A stretch of DNA of 30,620 bases. Origin: an uncultured Clostridiaceae bacterium (lineage in GTDB: Bacteria; Bacillota; Clostridia; Lachnospirales; Lachnospiraceae). The notes beneath the pieces are model-generated. The model had not been told where the DNA came from. It did no database searches and saw only the letters and a program-made list of their open reading frames with translations. This document shows, piece after piece, positions 24,873-30,620 of this stretch (positions are counted from its first letter, which is position 1; each line of letters starts with the position of its first letter). A program made the position numbers and the translations under genes. Location of the stretch: contig CAUCBQ010000008.1 in assembly GCA_958441075.1 (NCBI GenBank), forward strand, positions 1-30,620. Reading direction: 5' to 3'.

Positions 24873-24918
24873 ATGGAATTTCACCGTCCGGACTTGGAAT
24901 CCGAAGGGAGGACAGGAT

Positions 24919-26511
24919 ATGGCGCAGATAAATGTGGCAAATTTGACTTTTTATTATGATGGAAGCTTTGATCCGGTATTTGAAAATGTTTCATTTTCCG
25001 TAAATACGGATTGGAAGCTGGGACTGATCGGCCGCAACGGCAAGGGAAAAACCACACTCCTGAGGCTTTTGATGGGAAAATATGAATACAGAGGAACGAT
25101 ATCGGGCCCGGCAGTGTTTGATTATTTTCCATATGAAATAAGTTCCGGGCAGCAGGCGCAGTGTGCGGCGGAATTTTTAGAAGAATTAAAACCGGGCGCT
25201 GAAATATGGAGGGTTCTGATGGAATTGGAGCGGCTGGATGCACCGGCAGAGCTTTTGTACCGCCCCTTTGAGACCCTGAGCCATGGCGAGAGGACAAAGG
25301 TATTTCTGGCGCTGCTTTTTTCCGGAGAACATGATTTTGTGCTCATTGACGAGCCCACAAACCATCTGGATCAGGAGGCACGGGAAACGGTAAAGCGATA
25401 TCTTCAAAGCAAAAAAGGCTTTATTCTCGTTTCTCATGACAGGGATATTCTGGATGCATGTATCGATCATGTGCTGGTATTCAACCGCCGGACCATCGAA
25501 GTGCAGGCGGGCAATTTTTCCAGCTGGCAGCAGAACAAAGAGCGCAGAGATCAGTTCGTACAGGCGGAAAATGAAAAGCATCTGAAAGAGATTGCCTCTC
25601 TGAAAAAAGCCGCTGACCGCAGCGCCCGCTGGGCAGCGCAGAATGAAAACACAAAGATCGGATTTGATCCCATAAAGGAACCGGACCGCTCCAAAGGAAC
25701 CCGGGCGTATATCGGGGAAAAAACCCGCAAAATGCAGGCCCGGGTCAAGAGCTTTGAGTATCGTATGGAACGGGAAATTGAGGAAAAACAGGGGCTTTTG
25801 CAGGATCTGGAAGCACCTGTACAGCTAAAACTGATGCCAATGGAGTTTCACAAAGACAGGCTTCTTTTTGCCAGAAATCTGTACACCGGTTATCCGGGAC
25901 AGGAAGGCTGTGTTCTTCAGAACCTGCACTTTGAACTTACACAGGGAGAACGCGTATTTTTACATGGAAAAAACGGCTGCGGTAAATCTACACTCATAAA
26001 AGCGATTATTCAGAAGGCGGCGCAGAAATATGCAAATTCCCTTTCACGAAACGCCGTTTCCGCTCCTGTGCCAGAGCTATTTTCTGATACTCCATGCATT
26101 GAAATCCAGGAAGGCATTCTGGAGGTGGCTTCGGGGCTTGTGATTTCATACGTCAATCAGGATACAGGCTTTCTGAAGGGAAGCCTGACGGAGTTTTGCG
26201 AAAAACGAAAACTGGACAAAAGCCTGCTTCTGGCCCTTCTCAGACAGCTCGATCTGGAACGGGAACAGTTTTTTAAAAATCTGGAAGAATTTTCAGAGGG
26301 ACAGAAGAAAAAGGTTCTTATCGCAGCAAGTCTTCTGACCCCGGCTCATTTATATATCTGGGATGAGCCGCTGAACTTCATTGACGTTTTTTCCAGAATG
26401 CAGATAGAGGCGCTTATCTTAAAGTACCGTCCAACCATGCTGCTTGTGGACCATGATGTACGTTTCAGGGAGACCATCGCCACCCGGGTTGCAGAGATTA
26501 AGGGGGAATAA
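24919..26511 (+). CDS. Lsa-family ABC-F ribosome protection protein
   Basis: A 530-aa protein with two ABC domains and no membrane segments. Walker A1 is GRNGKGKTT (38-46), signature 1 LSHGERTKV, Walker B1 FVLIDEPTNHLD and the switch VSHDRD. The interdomain linker is long and highly charged (about 190-310). Walker A2 is GKNGCGKST, signature 2 FSEGQKKKV and Walker B2 IWDEPLNFIDVF. The opening NTDWKLGLIGRNGKGKTTLLRLL, the GFILVSHDRD block and LYIWDEPLN closely recall Lsa(A)-type proteins, which dislodge lincosamides, streptogramin A and pleuromutilins from the ribosome. Actual resistance is not demonstrated. ATG 24919 follows AGGGAGGA (24905-24912); the longer frame from 24664 merely runs through the leader. 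Expression is probably antibiotic-inducible through the attenuator. Confidence 0.9.
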   Translation: MAQINVANLTFYYDGSFDPVFENVSFSVNTDWKLGLIGRNGKGKTTLLRLLMGKYEYRGTISGPAVFDYFPYEISSGQQAQCAAEFLEELKPGAEIWRVLMELERLDAPAELLYRPFETLSHGERTKVFLALLFSGEHDFVLIDEPTNHLDQEARETVKRYLQSKKGFILVSHDRDILDACIDHVLVFNRRTIEVQAGNFSSWQQNKERRDQFVQAENEKHLKEIASLKKAADRSARWAAQNENTKIGFDPIKEPDRSKGTRAYIGEKTRKMQARVKSFEYRMEREIEEKQGLLQDLEAPVQLKLMPMEFHKDRLLFARNLYTGYPGQEGCVLQNLHFELTQGERVFLHGKNGCGKSTLIKAIIQKAAQKYANSLSRNAVSAPVPELFSDTPCIEIQEGILEVASGLVISYVNQDTGFLKGSLTEFCEKRKLDKSLLLALLRQLDLEREQFFKNLEEFSEGQKKKVLIAASLLTPAHLYIWDEPLNFIDVFSRMQIEALILKYRPTMLLVDHDVRFRETIATRVAEIKGE

Positions 26512-26537
26512 GGCGGGAAAATACAGCAGATTAAGTC

Positions 26538-26565
26538 TTGCATTTCTCAATTCCGGTGCTATAAT
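26538..26565 (+). promoter_or_regulatory. Promoter of the licC-licA fusion gene
   Basis: TTGCAT (26538-26543), 16 nt, then TATAAT (26560-26565) preceded by TGC. Overlapping and just after the -10 lies a 10-bp palindrome TTCATATGAA (26567-26576), and TGTTCAT (26565-26571) can pair with ATGAACA (26594-26600). Either may be an operator or a leader hairpin. Confidence 0.82.
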
Positions 26566-26679
26566 GTTCATATGAAATACAAAAATGTAAAAAATGAACA
26601 TGAAAATCAGCGGTCGAAGAATCAGTACGGCAGTTTGTCCGCTGACAGCGTATATACAGGATAGAAAATGGAGGATCAT

Positions 26680-28557
26680 ATGGACAGACTGGGATTGATA
26701 TGCAGAAATATTTTGGAGGAGCCGGGAGTTACCCAGCGGGAGCTGGCAAAAAGGCTGGATTTGTCTCTGGGGACAATTAACGGACTGATAAAAGAATGTA
26801 TGGAAAAAGGCTACATCAGAGAGACAGAGGATCAGAGCGGAAAGCAGCTGGCCATTACAGAGGCAGGTCAGACAGTTCTGGAGCCATATAAGGTAGACGG
26901 AGCACTGATTATTGCCGCAGGCTTTGGCTCCCGTTTCGTCCCTCTTACCTTTGAAACTCCCAAGGGGCTTTTGGAGGTATTTGGAGAGCGGATGATTGAA
27001 CGCCAGATCCGTCAGCTTCACGAAGCCGGAATACGCGATATAACCATTGCGGTGGGATATCTGAAAGAGAAGTTTGAATATCTGATTGATAAATATGATG
27101 TGAAGCTTCTCTATAATCCGGAGTATTCCTGTAAAAATACCCTGGCTACGGTTTACAGGGCCAGACATTTGTTAAAAGACAGGAATATGTATATTTTATC
27201 CTCGGATAACTGGCTCAGGGAGAATATGTACCATACTTATGAATGCGGAGCCTGGTACAGCGCCTCCTTCCAGAAGGGAGATACCAGAGAGTGGTGCTTT
27301 ACCTTTAATAAAAAAGGAAGGATCACGGATGTAAATGTAGGCGGAAAGGATCAGTGGGTGATGTACGGCCCGGTCTATTTGTCCAGAGAATTTTCAGCCC
27401 GGTTTCTTCCGGTATTAGAGGCATATTATGAGGCTCCGGGAACGGAACAGTTTTACTGGGAACAGCCTTTTGTGGATATGCTCAAGGGAGAGGCAAAGCG
27501 CCGTCTGGAAGCAGAGGGGGGAGAGCTTCTTGCACGGGCAGAGGAGGCCTCCGGCTGGAAAGCCTCTGAGTGGAATCAGATTGAGATGGATGTAAACCGT
27601 CAGCCCGAAGACCAGGTATATGAATTTGAAAATCTGGAGGAGCTGCGTCTTTTCGATGAACGTTATCAGAACCATTCGGATAATGCGGCCATGAAGCTGG
27701 TATCTGAGGTATTTGGGGTGCCTGAATCCCGGATTACGGATATCCGCTGTCTGAAAGCGGGAATGACCAATAAATCCTTCCTCTTTCAGGTGGAAGGCGC
27801 TCATTATATCTGCAGGATTCCGGGGCCGGGAACAGAGCTTTTAATCAACCGCAGGGAGGAAAAGGAGGTTTATGATACCGTAGCCTCACTGGGGATTACG
27901 GAAGAAGTGCTGTACATGAACCCGGATACCGGCTATAAAATTGCACGGTACTATGAAAATGCCCGGAACGCAGCTGCAGATGACTGGAAAGATATGGAAA
28001 TCTGTATGGGTATTGTAAGAAAGCTTCACCAGTCCGGTCTTACCGTCGGCCATTCCTTTGATATTCGGGAACGGATTGATTTTTATGAAAGGCTCTGCCT
28101 GCAGCACGGAGGAATCCCCTTTGAGGATTATGAGAAGGTCAGAGGATGGATGAATGAGCTGATGAACCGTCTGGATCAGATGAACCGTCCCCAATGTCTC
28201 TGCCATATTGACGCAAATGTGGATAACTTCCTGATGTTTGAGGACGGCAGTGCAAAACTTCTGGATTGGGAATATGCAGGAATGTGTGATCCCATTATGG
28301 ACATCTCCATGTCCGCTATTTATTCTTATTATGACGCAGAACAGACAGAGAAGCTTCTGGAGATTTATTTAGAGAGAAAGCCTTCGGAAGAAGAATATTA
28401 TTCCGTATTTGCAAATGCGGCCCTGGGCGGCTTCCTCTGGTGTCTGTGGGCTGTATACAAGGCAGCTTTAGGAGAGGAATTTGGAGAATATACCATCATT
28501 ATGTACCGGTATGCAAAGGGCTATTATAAAAAATTAAAGGCTCTGGAGCAGGTATGA
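26680..28557 (+). CDS. Fused winged-helix / LicC-like cytidylyltransferase / LicA-like choline kinase
   Basis: A 625-aa three-part cytoplasmic protein. Residues about 5-65 are a MarR-like winged helix (VTQRELAKRLDLSLGTINGLIKE, then GYIRETED). Residues about 73-310 match LicC, CTP:phosphocholine cytidylyltransferase: IIAAGFGSRFVPLTFETPKGLLEV, VGYLKEKFEYLIDKY, SSDNW and FYWEQPFVD. Residues about 325-625 match LicA choline kinase: AGMTNKSFLF, CHIDANVDNFLMF (catalytic loop near 508-515), DWEYAGMCDP and the C-terminal LWCLWAVYKAALGEEFGEY. One protein would therefore convert choline to CDP-choline for phosphocholine decoration of surface polymers. ATG 26680 is preferred because GGAGGA (26670-26675) is well placed; ATG 26668 adds four residues. 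The next two genes encode choline-binding and lytic wall proteins. Confidence 0.88.
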   Translation: MDRLGLICRNILEEPGVTQRELAKRLDLSLGTINGLIKECMEKGYIRETEDQSGKQLAITEAGQTVLEPYKVDGALIIAAGFGSRFVPLTFETPKGLLEVFGERMIERQIRQLHEAGIRDITIAVGYLKEKFEYLIDKYDVKLLYNPEYSCKNTLATVYRARHLLKDRNMYILSSDNWLRENMYHTYECGAWYSASFQKGDTREWCFTFNKKGRITDVNVGGKDQWVMYGPVYLSREFSARFLPVLEAYYEAPGTEQFYWEQPFVDMLKGEAKRRLEAEGGELLARAEEASGWKASEWNQIEMDVNRQPEDQVYEFENLEELRLFDERYQNHSDNAAMKLVSEVFGVPESRITDIRCLKAGMTNKSFLFQVEGAHYICRIPGPGTELLINRREEKEVYDTVASLGITEEVLYMNPDTGYKIARYYENARNAAADDWKDMEICMGIVRKLHQSGLTVGHSFDIRERIDFYERLCLQHGGIPFEDYEKVRGWMNELMNRLDQMNRPQCLCHIDANVDNFLMFEDGSAKLLDWEYAGMCDPIMDISMSAIYSYYDAEQTEKLLEIYLERKPSEEEYYSVFANAALGGFLWCLWAVYKAALGEEFGEYTIIMYRYAKGYYKKLKALEQV

Positions 28558-28595
28558 AAATTTACGGAAATTGTAATAAAATTGTTACCTTCCTT

Positions 28596-28616
28596 ACAGA
28601 TAATCTGTGCTATAAT
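28596..28616 (+). promoter_or_regulatory. Extended -10 promoter with overlapping dyad before the choline-binding gene
   Basis: TGC followed by a perfect TATAAT (28611-28616) forms an extended -10; no good -35 is present. A perfect dyad ACAGAT-A-ATCTGT (28596-28608) occupies the spacer and could be an operator. The leader to ATG 28681 is about 58 nt. Confidence 0.65.
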
Positions 28617-28680
28617 TAAAAAGATGAAAACCCGAAACAGACACAGGGGCTTATATACAGAAGAATGAGGAGGAAAAGGC

Positions 28681-29721
28681 ATGAAACATAAGAAATGTCT
28701 GGCGGCTTTGACCGCAGCCGGTATAATCAGCGCCATGGCCCTGGGAATGGCGGTTACATCCTATGCAGCAGACGGCTGGACCAAGACAAACGACCACTGG
28801 ACCTATATTAATCAGGGAAAGGCCCACACAGGCTGGCTTCAGACCAGCGAGGGCTATTACTATATGGATCTTTCCAACGGCTATATGACAACCGGATTTA
28901 AGCAGATTGACGGCAAATGGTATTTCTTCCGTCCAGGCGGCCTGATGGCAAAGGGATGGATTAATCCTGAATACGGCAAATGGTACTATATGCTGGAAGA
29001 CGGCACTATGGTTACAGGCTGGCTGCGTATTGGCGATGATTACTATTTTATGCGCGGAGACGGCAGCATGGGAACCGGCTGGCGTGAGATGGACGGAGCC
29101 TGGTATTATTTCCAGGAAAACGGCAAGTGTGTTGTTAATGCCTGGGCCCAGATTCAGGACAACTGGTATCTGTTTGGTACGGACGGAAAGATGATGACCG
29201 GCTGGGCCAAGGTGGATCAGGACTATTTCTACCTGAATACAGACGGACGTATGCTGATCGGCTGGCTCAGTGACAGCGAGGGAAGCAAATATTATATGGA
29301 TATGTCAAACGGCAAGATGTCCATAGGCTGGAAGCAGATTGACGGCAAGTGGTATTACTTTAACAGCAACGGTCATCTCATGACCGGATGGATTCAGGTA
29401 GACGGTAAGTATTACTACTTAAATCCGGCAGAGGGCGGCGTGATGGCAGCGGGAACTACCCTGAATATCAACGGTACCTCCTACAATTTTGATGCATCCG
29501 GCGTATGCCAGAATGCAAGCGGGGTATCTGCACAGACTCCCAGCACCGGAAACCAGACCTCTGGCGGCGTTACAGGTGAAAATGGCGGTCCGGGTGTGTC
29601 AAAGGGTTCAGGAGGCCCTGCTTCTGCAGGTCCGGGCTCATCCGGTCCCGGAAGCACTGGTTCTAACGGCCCTTCAGGCAGCGGCTCTCTGGAGGCAGGA
29701 CGCACAGACGGGCCGGGCTGA
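28681..29721 (+). CDS. Secreted choline-binding-repeat (CW_binding) protein
   Basis: A 346-aa exported protein. The signal peptide ends around SYA-AD (residue 29). From about 33 to 275 it consists of roughly twelve 20-residue cell-wall-binding repeats of the type GW-x-x-x-D-G-x-WYYF-x-x-x-G-x-MxTG. The aromatic residues form choline-binding sites in pneumococcal relatives such as LytA and PspA. Some clostridial repeats of this family bind other ligands, for example toxin-like glucan-binding types. The last 70 residues are a Gly/Ser/Pro-rich low-complexity tail. There is no catalytic domain, so it is a surface-display or structural protein. An AGGAGGA stands just before the ATG. A terminator follows at 29773-29816. 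Confidence 0.9.
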   Translation: MKHKKCLAALTAAGIISAMALGMAVTSYAADGWTKTNDHWTYINQGKAHTGWLQTSEGYYYMDLSNGYMTTGFKQIDGKWYFFRPGGLMAKGWINPEYGKWYYMLEDGTMVTGWLRIGDDYYFMRGDGSMGTGWREMDGAWYYFQENGKCVVNAWAQIQDNWYLFGTDGKMMTGWAKVDQDYFYLNTDGRMLIGWLSDSEGSKYYMDMSNGKMSIGWKQIDGKWYYFNSNGHLMTGWIQVDGKYYYLNPAEGGVMAAGTTLNINGTSYNFDASGVCQNASGVSAQTPSTGNQTSGGVTGENGGPGVSKGSGGPASAGPGSSGPGSTGSNGPSGSGSLEAGRTDGPG

Positions 29722-29772
29722 TAACAGTCAGCAGTTTTATATAAAAAGCCTGTGATGGCAGGCGGTGATAAA

Positions 29773-29816
29773 GGGGGATGCGGCGGCGGGACTGGCTGAC
29801 AGCATCCCCTGTTTTT
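29773..29816 (+). terminator. Intrinsic terminator after the choline-binding gene
   Basis: GGGGATGC (29774-29781) pairs with GCATCCCC (29802-29809), extended by a G-U pair and followed by GTTTTT (T-run 29812-29816). It lies 29 nt before the next ATG, so the lysozyme gene is reached by readthrough or by a promoter I could not identify. Confidence 0.78.
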
Positions 29817-29844
29817 GTGTCAGAACGATCATGAGGAGAAAAAA

Positions 29845-30620
29845 ATGAAAAAGAGACAGGAGATGAGAAAACGCTGTCAGGCGCTGGTTCTGGCAGGTAT
29901 TCTGAGTGCAGGGACATTGGGGCCTGCAGGTACGGCCTGCGCTGCGGGGCCGGGAGAAACATCCGCAGCTGTGGGACAGATTAGCTCAGGCGGTCCGGGA
30001 GCAGCAGGCAGTACGCCTTCCGCTTCGGATTCTTCCGACAGCGAAGCAAGGGCCTCTCAGACCAATCCCAATGCCTGGAAAAAGGTAAACGGCGTCTATC
30101 AGATGCCTGACGGCAGCGCCATTCAAAATGTACTTGCCAGAGGGATTGATGTATCCAGATGGCAGGGAGAGATTAACTGGAGCCAGGTGGCTGCAGATGA
30201 TGTGTCCTTTGTGATGCTGGGAACCCGTTCCAAGGGGGCAGTAGACCCATATTTTCACCAGAATATTAAACAGGCCAGTGCCGCTGGCGTGAGGGTGGGA
30301 GTGTATATTTATTCATTGGCAACGACGGTGGAAATGGCGGAGGCAGAGGCTGATTTTGTGCTGGACCTGATCCATGATTATCCGATTTCTTATCCTGTGG
30401 CCTTTGATATGGAGGACTCCACTCAGGGGAATCTTTCAAAAGAAGAGCTGGCAGCCATCGCGAACGCCTTCTGCGAAAAGATATCCAATTCCGGTTATTA
30501 TCCGATTATCTATGCAAATGAGAACTGGCTGAAGAATAAGCTGGATATGAGTCTGATGGATTACCCTGTATGGGTAGCCCGCTATTCAGCCCGTCCAAGC
30601 TATCAGAACCCTGTTATGTG
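29845..30620 (+). CDS. Secreted GH25 lysozyme-like hydrolase (3' end beyond window)
   Basis: The frame is open for 258 codons to the window edge, so the C-terminus is missing. ATG 29845 follows GAGGAGA. A signal peptide (KKRQEMRKRCQ, then a hydrophobic core ending near ACAA) is followed by a Gly/Pro/Ser-rich linker (about 35-75). The GH25 domain begins at LARGIDVSRWQGEINW (D102 of the active site) and includes the catalytic FDMED with D188 and E190. GH25 enzymes cleave the MurNAc-GlcNAc bond of peptidoglycan. The linker composition recalls the tail of the upstream choline-binding protein. Choline-binding repeats may follow in the missing part, but this cannot be seen. Confidence 0.88.
   Translation, partial: MKKRQEMRKRCQALVLAGILSAGTLGPAGTACAAGPGETSAAVGQISSGGPGAAGSTPSASDSSDSEARASQTNPNAWKKVNGVYQMPDGSAIQNVLARGIDVSRWQGEINWSQVAADDVSFVMLGTRSKGAVDPYFHQNIKQASAAGVRVGVYIYSLATTVEMAEAEADFVLDLIHDYPISYPVAFDMEDSTQGNLSKEELAAIANAFCEKISNSGYYPIIYANENWLKNKLDMSLMDYPVWVARYSARPSYQNPVM

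Noticed and set aside
24664..24918. N-terminal extension of the Lsa-type ABC-F frame
   Set aside because: The extension runs through the leader hairpins and terminator, lacks similarity to ABC-F N-termini, and ATG 24919 has a strong SD and the family start.

Overview
The window looks like a chromosomal segment of a Gram-positive gut Clostridium of the Lachnospiraceae (clostridial cluster XIVa) type. The signs are Shine-Dalgarno-led genes, sigma-A promoters often with a TTGCAT -35 and an extended TGn -10, a type III glutamine synthetase, BspA-like leucine-rich repeats, a bacterial SUV3-like helicase, and choline-type cell-wall-binding repeats. The assignment is inferred from gene content; no 16S rRNA, tRNA, CRISPR array, IS element or phage gene was seen.

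Layout. 1-1655: an ABC-F ATPase on the minus strand (YfmM-like) with its terminator. 1768-8439: a rightward run of an LRR_5 protein, an M18 aminopeptidase, a lipoprotein trigger-factor/FKBP-like foldase, xanthine phosphoribosyltransferase, a HAD phosphatase and a membrane-anchored metallophosphoesterase. 8443-11996: a TPP riboswitch with a terminator expression platform controlling thiX-thiY-thiZ (import of a thiamine pyrimidine precursor) plus a coupled TatD-type hydrolase; a MalY/PatB C-S lyase follows 17 nt later. 13279-16925: a DUF3810-type membrane protein on the minus strand, divergent from a small DUF6483-type gene and a SUV3-like RNA helicase. 16943-19392 (minus strand): sfsA, a stand-alone feoA and a MATE transporter. 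19541-24507: thrC, class II fba and glnN (GSIII), each apparently with its own promoter. 24508-26511: an Lsa-family ABC-F ribosome-protection gene behind a 340-nt regulatory leader. 26538-30620: a fused HTH-LicC-LicA phosphocholine enzyme, a secreted choline-binding-repeat protein and a GH25 lysozyme cut off by the window end.

Most interesting points. (1) The ABC-F leader holds every part of a translation-coupled attenuator: promoter, SD, three-codon uORF (MLI-stop), a long hairpin whose 5' arm contains the uORF stop codon, a possible antiterminator pairing, and a terminator with seven Ts. (2) The last three genes form a cell-surface choline module: one protein would make CDP-choline, the next carries choline-binding repeats, and the third is a wall hydrolase. 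The synthetic enzyme is fused to a winged-helix domain. (3) The thiamine-precursor operon carries a TatD-family hydrolase of unknown role, and an apparent SD-start hairpin lies in front of thiZ. All functional names come from reading protein motifs by eye; no database search was run.
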